Counted from the stretch's first letter, positions 1 to 7,328 are shown. The stretch: 13,955 nucleotides of DNA from Sandaracinobacteroides sp031425455 (GCA_031425455.1 JANPJJ010000005.1:1-13955); one strand, 5' to 3'. Made by a program: numbers and translations. Notes: generated by a model from the sequence alone, not told the origin.

Positions 1-1298
1 GGGCCGGTGCCGGCCGGCATCATGAAGCCCCAGCTGGCGGCAAAGGCGGCCGCCATCACCAGCGGCAGCGGCGCCACCCCGGTTTGCAGCGCAACCGCCG
101 CCACCACCGGCATGAAGGCGCTGGCCGCCGCGACGTTGCTGGCGAATTCGGTGACGAAGGTGACGACCAGCACCACGACAAGCGCGATCACCCAGGGCTC
201 CAGCCCGTTCAGCGCCTGAAGCTCGCCGCCGATCCAGCCAGCCAGCCCGGACTGGGTGAGCGCGCCGGCCAGCGCCAGACCGCCGCCGAACAGCAGCAAT
301 ATATCCCACGGCACCCGCGCGGCGTGGTGCCATTCCAGCAGCGTGCCGCCCTCCTGTCGGGGCACCAGGAACAACAGCAGCGCGACTGCGATCGCCACGC
401 CGCCGTCCTCGATGTCGGGCAGGCCCAGCGGCGCCTTCACCAGCGGCAGCAGGATCCAGCCGGCCAGCAGCAGCGCGACCAGCGGCAGCAGGCGCTTCTG
501 GTTCGCGGTGAGGGGGCCGCTCTCTCCCAGGGCAGCGGAAATCCGCGCCCGGTCCAGCGTGCCCGTCGGCACCCGGAACATGGCGATCAACGCCAGCCCG
601 GAGAGCGGCACGGCCAGCGCCACCAGCGGAAGGCCGAAAGCGGACCAGGTGAGAAAATCGATCTTCAGGCCCAGCGCACGCTCGACGATGCCAGCCGAGA
701 TCGCATTGGTGGGGGAGCCGACGAGGGTGCCCAGCCCGCCGATACTGGCGGCATAGGCGACGCCCAGCACCAGGGCGACGGCAAAGCCCGGGGAGAGCTC
801 GAGCCCGTCTTCCGTCTCGCCGCCAACCAGTGCCAGCGCGACCGGCATCATGATGAGCGCGGTTGCGGTGTTGGAGACGATCATCGAAACAACCGCAGTC
901 GCCGCCATGAAGGCCAGGATCAAGCCGCGCTGGGAGGCGGGAGCGCGCCGCGCGATCCCGATCGCCAGGCGCCGGTGCAGGCCGTGCTGCTCGATCGCGA
1001 TCGCCATCAGCGCGCCGCCGAGCACCAGGAAGAGAATGGGGGACCAGTAGAGCCCGGCCACCTCGCCGGCCGGCATCACCCCCAGAATCGGCAGCAGCAG
1101 GAACGGCAGCGTCGCCGTCATCGCCAGCGGCAGCGCCTCGGTCAGCCAGAGGATTGCCATCAGCACGCCGAGCGCCGCCACCGCCCAGCCTTCGGCCGGC
1201 AGGCCGGCCGGCGCCGGCAGCAGCCGCATGATCGCGAAGATCAGCACGGCGAACAGGAAGGTCACCGGGAGCTTTGTCCTGCGTCGGCCCGATGTCAA
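1..1298 (-). CDS. SLC13/DASS family anion (dicarboxylate/sulfate-type) transporter, 3' end outside window
   Basis: Inner-membrane symporter of the divalent-anion:sodium family, which usually carries di/tricarboxylates or sulfate; the substrate here cannot be told. 432 codons are visible and the frame is open to the window edge. It is almost entirely hydrophobic segments. The first family signature is SNTATA (about residues 142-147), followed by GGLGTLVGSPTNAI (about 187-200). The second half has TEFASNVAAA (about 383-392), with SNV where many members have SNT, then a WGFMMPAGTG segment at the edge matching the family's C-terminal 'FMLPVGTPPN' region. I chose TTG at 1298-1296 as start: it overlaps the TGA of the upstream acyltransferase (TTGA) and gives a basic cytoplasmic N-terminus (SGRRRTK) before the first membrane span. 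No ATG lies nearby in frame; GTG at 1265-1263 is the alternative. The overlap suggests co-translation with the acyltransferase. Family certain, start and substrate uncertain. Confidence 0.88.
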   Translation of the reverse strand, partial: MTSGRRRTKLPVTFLFAVLIFAIMRLLPAPAGLPAEGWAVAALGVLMAILWLTEALPLAMTATLPFLLLPILGVMPAGEVAGLYWSPILFLVLGGALMAIAIEQHGLHRRLAIGIARRAPASQRGLILAFMAATAVVSMIVSNTATALIMMPVALALVGGETEDGLELSPGFAVALVLGVAYAASIGGLGTLVGSPTNAISAGIVERALGLKIDFLTWSAFGLPLVALAVPLSGLALIAMFRVPTGTLDRARISAALGESGPLTANQKRLLPLVALLLAGWILLPLVKAPLGLPDIEDGGVAIAVALLLFLVPRQEGGTLLEWHHAARVPWDILLLFGGGLALAGALTQSGLAGWIGGELQALNGLEPWVIALVVVLVVTFVTEFASNVAAASAFMPVVAAVALQTGVAPLPLVMAAAFAASWGFMMPAGTG

Positions 1299-2434
1299 AA
1301 CGGCGGTGCGGCGGCGGCCGGCCCATCCTGTTTCGCGATCATCGAGCCCACCTTGGAGGTGCGCTTGCGCAGCTTCAGCGCCGGCTTTTCGATGCCGTGC
1401 CACGACGCGGCGGCCACCAGCAGCACCGGAACGATGGCGATGAGGAACAGCGCCCACCAGCTGGAGACGGCAAATTGCATCACCAGCAATTGCAGGATCG
1501 GGAAATGCCACAGATAGACGCCGTAGCTGAAATCCCCGCCGCCGAAGAAATTCGGGGTGGGAAGCCGGACCAGCCCGACCCAGACGACGATATAGGTGAG
1601 CGGCACGCCGGTCAGCACCCAGAGAAGAGCGCCCTTGCGCGACGCCGGGTCGACCAGGAAGCCGACGGCCAGGACAATTGCAAGCGAGAGGGCCGCCAGC
1701 CGCCAGTCTGCCGGCAGACGATCCCGCGCCACATAGGCCAGCGCCCCCAGCAGGAAGAAGGGGATGATCTTGGACCCCTGCGCGAAATAGAGCGAGTGCA
1801 GTGGCCGGTCGAGGAGGGCAGGCAAGGTTCCCGGCGGAACCCAGGCGACCAGCAGGGCGCCGCACAGGATCGCAAGATAGATCGCCGCGAGTGCCCACCA
1901 GTGCCGCGCCACCCGGGCCAGCATCAGGCCCGCCACCATCAGGTAGCAGACGATCTCGAACGGAACGGTCCAAAGGCTGCCGTTCACGACGCGGGGAAGG
2001 GGGTTCGATTCGAACAGGCCCGGCAGCTGGAACGAGACCAGCCCGACCGTGCCGAGCAGGTAGCGATGCAGTTCGGGGTGGCGGAAATAGTCGATCAGGG
2101 AAAGTGTCGTAAGGAGCGGGCCAATGACCAGCGCCGAGACCAGGATTACCACGACGAGCGCGGGGAGGATGCGCGCGACCCGGTTCATCAGGAACGCGCC
2201 GGTCGGGATCCGCATGGCGCTGGCGATGACAAGGAAGCCCGACAGCGCGAAGAACATCGGCACCATCGCGCTGACCAGGAACCAGAACGGGGTCTGTTCG
2301 ATAAGGGCGGGGGTGCCGGTCGTCAGCGGAAAGCAGTGCCAGAGGACCACCCCCCCCGCGAGCGCGAGCCGGAGGAAGTTGAAGCCGGGGCCGAAGCCGT
2401 CGCTCCGCCTCAGATGATCGCCGACACTGGCCAT
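1295..2434 (-). CDS. acyltransferase-3 family membrane O-acyltransferase (OafA/ExoZ-like)
   Basis: 379-residue integral membrane enzyme of the acyltransferase-3 family, which moves acetyl (sometimes succinyl) groups onto sugars of surface or extracellular polysaccharides. Visible features are the N-terminal R22...H33 pair ahead of 'CFPL', FFALSGFLV (61-69), RVARILPA (85-92), GSLWTVPFE with E160, DFSYGVYLWHFP (301-312), and a closing HGIEKPAL (346-353) followed by a basic tail. Length is normal for the family and there is no fused SGNH domain. The ATG at 2434-2432 is preferred because the protein then begins just before the conserved 'GFNFLRLALA' helix; no good ribosome site precedes it. It lies 38 bp after the polymerase-like gene and overlaps the transporter start, so it is probably the middle gene of a three-gene leftward operon. 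A run of eight G on the coding strand falls at codons 26-29. The exact acyl donor and target are unknown. Confidence 0.9.
   Translation of the reverse strand: MASVGDHLRRSDGFGPGFNFLRLALAGGVVLWHCFPLTTGTPALIEQTPFWFLVSAMVPMFFALSGFLVIASAMRIPTGAFLMNRVARILPALVVVILVSALVIGPLLTTLSLIDYFRHPELHRYLLGTVGLVSFQLPGLFESNPLPRVVNGSLWTVPFEIVCYLMVAGLMLARVARHWWALAAIYLAILCGALLVAWVPPGTLPALLDRPLHSLYFAQGSKIIPFFLLGALAYVARDRLPADWRLAALSLAIVLAVGFLVDPASRKGALLWVLTGVPLTYIVVWVGLVRLPTPNFFGGGDFSYGVYLWHFPILQLLVMQFAVSSWWALFLIAIVPVLLVAAASWHGIEKPALKLRKRTSKVGSMIAKQDGPAAAAPPF
2350..2357 (-). repeat. G8 homopolymer within codons 26-29 of the acyltransferase
   Basis: Eight consecutive C on the given strand, read as GCG GGG GGG GTG in the gene. 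Slippage by one base would frameshift the protein near its N-terminus. It is one of the two longest mononucleotide runs in the window; the other is in the neighbouring gene at 2988-2995. Confidence 0.9.
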
Positions 2435-2472
2435 CAGAGCCCGATTTTGTCGGTCATGGTCGGCGTACGATG

Positions 2473-4107
2473 TTAGTTGCGTGCCAAATGGCCGGCGGGG
2501 CCAAGCGATCCGCCTGCCGGAGTGCGCGCTGGGATGGCGTAGCGCGGCTGAAGCGTCGACCGTTTCTCGGCCGCTGGCGCTCGCTTCAGCTGGGCATAAC
2601 GCACTGCGACGATGATGCCGGCGCATCCGAACGCGAACCATTGCTGTCCTTCGGAGCTGAGCACCGTGCGGGACACGAGGAACGAGAAGATCGCGATCGC
2701 CGCTGCGCCCGCCACATCCTCTTCGCGCGATTCCGACCGGAGGAATGCCTGCACCCCGAGGATGATGGCGGTGATGAAGAAGCCGACGAACAGAAGGAAG
2801 CCGGGGATGCCATATTCGACCAGCAAGTTGATGGTGTAGCCGTCGATGGTGAACTCGCCCTCGCCGTTCACATAGGGCACGATTCGGTCGATGGATCCCA
2901 TGCCGTAGCCCAGCGGGTTCTTGATGATCTGCGGGATCGCCATGTCCCATTGCGCTTCGCGGCCGGCGTTGCTGGGCGCGTGTTCGGCCCCCCCCAGCAC
3001 CCGGACCCGAATTCGCGGCACCGTAAGGACTGCGAACGCGAACGCCGCGGCTGCCGCCGGAATCATCGACACGAAGGCCGGCGCCATCATGTCGCGCCCG
3101 GCAAGCTTGCGCTGGTAGTTCCGCCAAACCACCATCGCGGCGAAAGTGGGGATCGTGATCGTGAAGCCCACCATCGCTGAGCGGGATTGCGTAGCCAAGG
3201 CAGCGTGGAACAGCGCCGCAAGCATCAATATGGCGAGGAACCGGCGCCAGCCGGTAGGCGCGCAGACGATCGCCAGCAGGATGTAGGGGATCATCGTCCC
3301 GATATATTCGGCGTAGGTCACCGACACGATATAGATGGAGCCGGCGCGATAGACGCCAGATCGGATGACCCCGGTTTGCAATTTGCCGATGATTTCCGGG
3401 TCGATGCCGAGGAAGGGCGGGATATAATCCACCCAGAAGGCGCGCTGCTCGATCACTTCGGGGATCACCAGCAGCGAGGTGACGAGCGCGCCGATGATGA
3501 TCAGCCGGTGCAGGCGGGCGAGATTGCCCGGCGTCAGCATCAGCCAGGCGGTCACGATGAACATGAAATGCCAGGTGAGGCTGTTGCTGACCCAGCGGCC
3601 GGACGATTCCATCATCCCCACCGGAAGCATGATGGCATGGACGAGCACCCAGCCGAGAAACAGCCGGAACAACAGGGTGTGCGAGGTCAGCACGCCAGCC
3701 ATTTCCGTCCGGACCCGTGCCGAGGTGGCGAGCGCGAACAAAGTGATGGCGACGACGGCGAACATCGCCAGCCGCTGGAACGAGATCCAGGGCAGGCCGG
3801 CGAAGTTGAACGCGATGTAGCTGGGCCACATCAAGGTCAGCCCGACGAAGATGAAATAGGCCCGGGTGATGGCGGGATCGAGGTGTGTATCGACGTCGGG
3901 CGCCATCCACAGTGCGATCAGCGCCAGGATCACGATGACGGTCGCCGGAAGCCACCACGCAAAGATGCCGAACACCGCCAGCGTGAAGCCGAGGAACATG
4001 GCCAGCATGATCAGCGCCGTCATCGTCAGCAGCTTGACGATGCGTTGCTGCAAGTCGTCCACCCGCCGGGTATACGGCGGCAGGATGCGCGCGCGCTGGT
4101 TCTTCAT
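2473..4107 (-). CDS. O-antigen ligase/polymerase family membrane protein (Wzy-like, Wzy_C superfamily)
   Basis: 544-residue polytopic inner-membrane protein. The family contains WaaL O-antigen ligases and Wzy polymerases, which act at the periplasmic face on undecaprenyl-linked oligosaccharides. Evidence: many hydrophobic segments; ATQSRSAMVGF (305-315), the family's characteristic S-R-[ST] segment at the start of a membrane helix; and the late block NPLGYGMGS (397-405) followed by DGYTINLLVEYGIPGF (422-437), matching the usual 'NPLfGvG...HN.yL..l.e.G..G' pattern. The large periplasmic loop lies around residues 365-425. Start ATG at 4107 gives a short basic cytoplasmic N-terminus; a weak GGGG lies 5' of it. 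It is the first gene of the leftward operon and diverges from the epimerase/flippase operon. Sequence alone does not separate polymerase from ligase; the neighbouring flippase favours polymerase. A G8 run sits at codons 371-374. Confidence 0.87.
   Translation of the reverse strand: MKNQRARILPPYTRRVDDLQQRIVKLLTMTALIMLAMFLGFTLAVFGIFAWWLPATVIVILALIALWMAPDVDTHLDPAITRAYFIFVGLTLMWPSYIAFNFAGLPWISFQRLAMFAVVAITLFALATSARVRTEMAGVLTSHTLLFRLFLGWVLVHAIMLPVGMMESSGRWVSNSLTWHFMFIVTAWLMLTPGNLARLHRLIIIGALVTSLLVIPEVIEQRAFWVDYIPPFLGIDPEIIGKLQTGVIRSGVYRAGSIYIVSVTYAEYIGTMIPYILLAIVCAPTGWRRFLAILMLAALFHAALATQSRSAMVGFTITIPTFAAMVVWRNYQRKLAGRDMMAPAFVSMIPAAAAAFAFAVLTVPRIRVRVLGGAEHAPSNAGREAQWDMAIPQIIKNPLGYGMGSIDRIVPYVNGEGEFTIDGYTINLLVEYGIPGFLLFVGFFITAIILGVQAFLRSESREEDVAGAAAIAIFSFLVSRTVLSSEGQQWFAFGCAGIIVAVRYAQLKRAPAAEKRSTLQPRYAIPARTPAGGSLGPAGHLARN
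2988..2995 (-). repeat. G8 homopolymer within the polymerase/ligase-like gene
   Basis: Eight consecutive C on the given strand, read CTG GGG GGG GCC (L371-G-G-A374) in the gene, in the long periplasmic loop. A one-base slip would remove the C-terminal third, including the conserved second block. Confidence 0.9.
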
Positions 4108-4194
4108 GTGGCCCCATTACGGCAGAAGCCGGGCTTGCTCCACCCCGAATAACAACGCATCTGGGCATTTCATGGCGAAAGTCACATAAATTCA
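4108..4194. promoter_or_regulatory. divergent intergenic region between the polymerase-like gene and the epimerase
   Basis: 87 bp separating two outward-reading operons, so it should hold two promoters. Rightward, TGGGCA (4162-4167), a 17-bp spacer and CATAAA (4185-4190) make a weak sigma-70-like pair that would start transcription at about the epimerase ATG; no Shine-Dalgarno precedes that ATG, so a leaderless mRNA is possible. A six-codon frame (ATG 4172 to TAA 4189, product MAKVT) lies just before it. No convincing promoter is visible leftward. The sites are guesses from sequence shape only. Confidence 0.3.
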
Positions 4195-5178
4195 ATGACC
4201 GTTCTCGTCACCGGGGCTGCCGGCTTCATCGGCTTCCACCTGTCGCGCGCCCTCCTTGCACGGGGCGAGCAGGTGGTGGGTGTCGACAATCGCGCGCCCT
4301 ATTACAGCCCGGCGTTGAAGGAAGCTCGCATCGCAGCGCTGGGCCCGGGCTTCACCGACCTTGCCCTCGATTTCGCCGACATGGAAGCGCTGGAGGCGGG
4401 GCTCGCGCCGCACGCCATTACCCGCATCGCGCACCTGGGAGCGCAGCCGGGGGTGCGCTGGTCGATCGACCACCCGCTGGACTATGGCCGCGCCAACCTG
4501 GTCGGGCATTTGAACCTGCTGGAAGTCGCGCGGCGCCGCGAGTTGCCGATGGTCTATGCCTCGTCCTCGTCGGTTTATGGCGGCAACGAAAAGCTGCCGT
4601 TCGCTGTCGAAGACCGCGCCGATCGCCCGATCTCGCTCTATGCCGCGACCAAGAAATCGGCCGAGCTGCTGAGCGAATCCTATACCCATCTCTATCGCAT
4701 TCCGCTCACCGGCCTGCGCTTCTTCACGGTGTATGGCCCCTGGGGGCGGCCCGACATGGCGGTCTGGCATTTCACAGAAAACTGCCTTGCCGGCCGCCCC
4801 GTGAAAATCTTCAACCAGGGCCTGATGCGGCGGGACTTCACCTATGTCGACGATATCGTCGCGGGCGTGATCGCCTGCATCGACCGTCCGCCGGCCGACG
4901 ACGGGGCCCGGAAGCCCGGCGGCAGCCTGGGGCCCCACGCAATCTATAACATCGGAAACAGCCGATCCGAAGCCCTGATGGACATGGTGGCCGTAATCGA
5001 GGCCGCCTGCGGCAGACCGCTGCTGCGCGAGTTTCACCCGATGCAGCCCGGCGACGTCACCGACACTTTCGCCGATATTTCCGCCATCACCCGCGACCAT
5101 GGCTTCCGGCCGACCACGTCGATCGAGGCGGGCATTCCGCGCTTCGTGGACTGGTACCGTGGCTGGGCCGGGGCTTGA
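4195..5178 (+). CDS. UDP-glucuronate 4-epimerase (extended SDR, NAD-dependent)
   Basis: 327-residue cytosolic enzyme interconverting UDP-glucuronate and UDP-galacturonate, a sugar donor for acidic polysaccharides. It has the NAD-binding GAAGFIG (7-13), acidic D31 at the end of beta-2 (VDN), the SSSSVYGG active-site segment (123-130), and catalytic Y149 and K153 in SLYAATKK. The remaining blocks match the UDP-glucuronate 4-epimerase subgroup (LpsL/Cap1J-like) closely rather than GalE: FFTVYGPWGRPDMA (176-189), MRRDFTYVDDIV (211-222), YNIGNS (251-256), MQPGDV (283-288) and a closing RFVDWYRG. Length is close to the usual 330-345. ATG 4195 puts the Rossmann strand directly at the N-terminus, as usual, but there is no ribosome-binding site upstream. 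It is the first gene of the rightward set, 16 bp before the flippase, consistent with supplying a uronic acid precursor. Direction in vivo and exact substrate remain inferred; no UDP-glucose dehydrogenase is in the window. Confidence 0.93.
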   Translation: MTVLVTGAAGFIGFHLSRALLARGEQVVGVDNRAPYYSPALKEARIAALGPGFTDLALDFADMEALEAGLAPHAITRIAHLGAQPGVRWSIDHPLDYGRANLVGHLNLLEVARRRELPMVYASSSSVYGGNEKLPFAVEDRADRPISLYAATKKSAELLSESYTHLYRIPLTGLRFFTVYGPWGRPDMAVWHFTENCLAGRPVKIFNQGLMRRDFTYVDDIVAGVIACIDRPPADDGARKPGGSLGPHAIYNIGNSRSEALMDMVAVIEAACGRPLLREFHPMQPGDVTDTFADISAITRDHGFRPTTSIEAGIPRFVDWYRGWAGA

Positions 5179-5194
5179 GGCCGAGGCGACGGGT

Positions 5195-6529
5195 ATGAAG
5201 CTCAGCGCTGCCTCGCTTCGCGCCGCCGCCCAGCGGTTGTTCTCGCCCGCGCTTCTTGCCTATGGGATCGCCGGCGCGGTCGCCGCGGCGTCATTCCTGT
5301 CGACCCTGGTGCTGGCGCGGCTGTCGGGCGCGGCGGTCATCGGGGAGTATGCGCTGGCGATCAGCACGGCCAATATGCTGGCGAGCTTCGCGCTGCTGGG
5401 GCTGGACCGTATCCTGGTGCGCGAGGTGGCCGGCGACCTCAGGGTCGGCATGCTGGCGCGGGCGTCGGGCGTGGTCCGGGCGATCACGATCATGGTCGCG
5501 GCGGTTTCGGGCGTAACGGCGATCCTCTATGCGGGCGGGCTGGCGCTGACGCCGCTGCTGCCCTGGCTGGGGGGCAGCCCCGTCGCGATGATGCTGGTGG
5601 CGCTCGCGATCCTGGTCATCCCGATGCAGCGGCTGGGCTATTCGATCCTGCGTGCCAAGGGGGCGCCGCTCGCGGGGCAGTTCTTCGAAGCGCTGCCGAC
5701 GCTGCTGTTCGCCGGTGCCGCGCTGCTGGCGCTGGGGCTGGGCCTGGTCCTCACCGCGCCGCAGGCGGTCGGGCTTACCGTCCTCATGCAGCTGGTCACC
5801 GCCCTGGTCGCGGCGCTTTTGGTAGTGCCGGTGGTGCGCGGATGGTCGGCGCCACGCGATCCCGTCGATCGGCGCCTGCTGTTCGCAGGCGTGCCGCTGA
5901 TGGCGATCCTGTTCCTGCAGCTGTTTTCCGACTGGCTGCTGCTGGCGCGGATCTCGTCGACCATGGGGGTCGGCGATGTCGGGCCGTTCCGGGTTGCGGT
6001 ACAGGTGACGACCATCATCGCGACGTTGGTGACGACGACCGAATCCTACGTGGCCGCGCGCTATGCCGGGGATTTCCGCGCCGGGCGCCCCGATCTCGCC
6101 TGGCGGCGGCATCGCCGTGCCACGCTGCTGATGGCGGCGATGTCGGCGCCGCTGCTGCTGCTGCTGCTGCTCGCCCCCGGGGACCTGCTGGCCCATGCAT
6201 TCGGCCCGGAATTCGCCGGCGCCGCCACGGCCTTGAGCATCATGGCCATGGGCCAGATGTTCGCGATCGCGCGGGGGCCGCTGGGCTCGATGTTGACGAT
6301 GTCGGGCAATGATCGGGTGCAGCTGGGGCTTACCGTGGTGGGCGTGGCGCTGGCCGCGCTGCTGGCGCTGCTGCTGGTGCCGCGCTTCGGCCTGACCGGG
6401 GCCGGGCTGGCCCAGGCGGCACCGATCATGTTCCGATCGGTCGCCGGCTATCTGCTGGCGCGGCGGCTGATCCCCGACCGGCCGGCAGAGCGGTCAGCAG
6501 AGCGGCCGGCAGAGGAACCCCCGGCGTGA
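5195..6529 (+). CDS. polysaccharide flippase (Wzx/MVF-type MOP superfamily)
   Basis: 444-residue polytopic membrane protein, typical size for flippases that move undecaprenyl-linked oligosaccharide across the inner membrane. The pattern is a basic N-terminus, a first span over about residues 18-42, then a repeated series of about 12-14 hydrophobic segments. The first domain carries the family-like 'LARLSGAAVIGEYALAIS' and 'LGLDRILVREVA' stretches; a later segment has 'MSGNDRVQLGLTVVGVALA' and 'GLTGAGLAQA', typical of Wzx/polysaccharide biosynthesis proteins. ATG 5195 has a GAGG about 8 bases upstream and is preferred over an upstream in-frame start at 5099 that would overlap the epimerase. 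The C-terminal tail RPAERSAERPAEEPPA is a four-residue repeat encoded by three 12-bp units. A run of six CTG plus CTC (6152-6172) encodes seven leucines. It sits between the epimerase and the O-acylation module. Confidence 0.87.
   Translation: MKLSAASLRAAAQRLFSPALLAYGIAGAVAAASFLSTLVLARLSGAAVIGEYALAISTANMLASFALLGLDRILVREVAGDLRVGMLARASGVVRAITIMVAAVSGVTAILYAGGLALTPLLPWLGGSPVAMMLVALAILVIPMQRLGYSILRAKGAPLAGQFFEALPTLLFAGAALLALGLGLVLTAPQAVGLTVLMQLVTALVAALLVVPVVRGWSAPRDPVDRRLLFAGVPLMAILFLQLFSDWLLLARISSTMGVGDVGPFRVAVQVTTIIATLVTTTESYVAARYAGDFRAGRPDLAWRRHRRATLLMAAMSAPLLLLLLLAPGDLLAHAFGPEFAGAATALSIMAMGQMFAIARGPLGSMLTMSGNDRVQLGLTVVGVALAALLALLLVPRFGLTGAGLAQAAPIMFRSVAGYLLARRLIPDRPAERSAERPAEEPPA
6479..6514 (+). 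repeat. three 12-bp tandem units in the flippase C-terminus
   Basis: Units CGGCCGGCAGAG, CGGTCAGCAGAG and CGGCCGGCAGAG; first and third are identical, the middle differs at two bases. They encode RPAE, RSAE, RPAE in the cytoplasmic tail after the last membrane span. Copy-number change would keep the reading frame. Confidence 0.9.
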
Positions 6530-6569
6530 CTTGCCAAGACGGGCGCCCGGCCTGTAGCACGCTCGCCCG

Positions 6570-7328
6570 ATGACGGGGGACATGCACGACGGAGGCCGTA
6601 GCCGGGACGGAGGCCGTAGCCGGGCCGGCGTATTCGCGACGCTGGCGCTGCTCGGCGGGCTGGTGGCGCTCGCGCTGCTGTTCGCCGGCTGGCGCGCCGA
6701 CAAGGTGGCGATCCTCGTGCCGCCGGCCCCGGTCGCGCCCGTCCGCACTTCGCCGGCCGAGCCCGCCACCTTCCTGCTGTTCGGCGACAGTCGGGTCGCG
6801 CAATGGGCCCCACTGCCGGAGCGCCCCTTCCCGGTTGTCGTCGAGGGACATCCCGGCCGATCCGCGATCCAGCTGGCCCCGGCATTCGCTGCTGCGGTGG
6901 CGCAGGTTCGGCCCGCGGGCGCCCTGGTGCAGCTGGGCGTCAACGACGCGGTTGCCGCAAGCCTGCTGCTGCCGGCGGCCCGGGCAGAGGCGCTGGCGCA
7001 CAGCATTGCCGCGCTGGACAGCATCGCCGCCACCGCGCGGGCGGCCGGCGCGGAGCTGACCCTGATGGAAGTGGTGCCGCCGGTTCGCCCCGATCCGCTG
7101 CGGCGGCTTGTCTATCGCGGCGAGGTCGACCGCTATGTCGCGGCGCTGAACGCCGAGCTGCCGGCGATCGCGGCGCGTCACGGCGCCCGGATCGCCCGCC
7201 CGATGGCGAGGCTGGCCGGCCCGGACGGGGAGCTTCCCGAGCGCTACCGTCGGGATGCTCTGCATTTCACGCCGGCGGCCTATGCCGCGCTCGACGCCCT
7301 GGTCCCGCCACGGCTGGGGCCCGGCTGA
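6570..7328 (+). CDS. membrane-anchored SGNH/GDSL hydrolase, MBOAT partner
   Basis: 252-residue protein with one N-terminal membrane segment (about 20-40) and an outside SGNH domain, so probably periplasmic. The full catalytic set is visible: FGDSR with S74 (block I), a glycine in VEGHPGRS (block II), LGVND with N125 (block III), and DALHF with D229 and H232 (block V). The family cleaves or transfers ester groups; beside an MBOAT gene it most likely acts in polysaccharide O-acetylation, as AlgX/AlgJ or PatB-type proteins do. The domain is compact, about 180 residues. Its TGA shares one base with the MBOAT start (TGATG), implying translational coupling. The start is unsure: ATG 6570 has no ribosome site, and ATG 6582 has a G-run directly before it. 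The cytoplasmic N-terminus contains DGGRSR twice, from a perfect 18-bp duplication. Confidence 0.82.
   Translation: MTGDMHDGGRSRDGGRSRAGVFATLALLGGLVALALLFAGWRADKVAILVPPAPVAPVRTSPAEPATFLLFGDSRVAQWAPLPERPFPVVVEGHPGRSAIQLAPAFAAAVAQVRPAGALVQLGVNDAVAASLLLPAARAEALAHSIAALDSIAATARAAGAELTLMEVVPPVRPDPLRRLVYRGEVDRYVAALNAELPAIAARHGARIARPMARLAGPDGELPERYRRDALHFTPAAYAALDALVPPRLGPG
6588..6623 (+). repeat. perfect 18-bp tandem duplication at the SGNH gene N-terminus
   Basis: GACGGAGGCCGTAGCCGG occurs at 6588-6605 and again at 6606-6623, encoding the basic DGGRSR motif twice ahead of the membrane anchor. Perfect identity suggests a recent duplication. Confidence 0.95.

Noticed and set aside
84..2476. Long plus-strand frames opposite the transporter and acyltransferase genes
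   Set aside because: Their translations are Gln/Arg/Asp/His-rich low-complexity sequence typical of antisense frames in GC-rich DNA; the minus strand encodes recognisable proteins throughout.
3187..4152. 321-codon plus-strand frame opposite the polymerase-like gene
   Set aside because: Antisense artefact: highly charged His/Asp/Gln-rich composition with no motif, lying over a clear membrane protein.
1295..4195. A 966-codon minus-strand open frame spanning both the polymerase-like and acyltransferase genes
   Set aside because: Only its C-terminal part is the acyltransferase. The first ~587 codons are an out-of-frame, Arg/His/Pro-rich reading of the polymerase-like gene with no family resemblance.
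4192..5100. 302-codon minus-strand frame opposite the epimerase
   Set aside because: The plus-strand epimerase has every family motif; the opposite frame has none.
6152..6172. Six CTG plus CTC repeat in the flippase as a phase-variable tract
   Set aside because: It is trinucleotide and in frame, so slippage would only change the number of leucines in a membrane span; CTG runs are common in GC-rich membrane protein genes.
6803..7327. 175-codon N-terminal extension of the MBOAT frame
   Set aside because: It overlaps the SGNH gene out of frame and is Gly/Arg/Ala-rich. ATG 7328, overlapping the SGNH stop, gives the normal MBOAT N-terminus.
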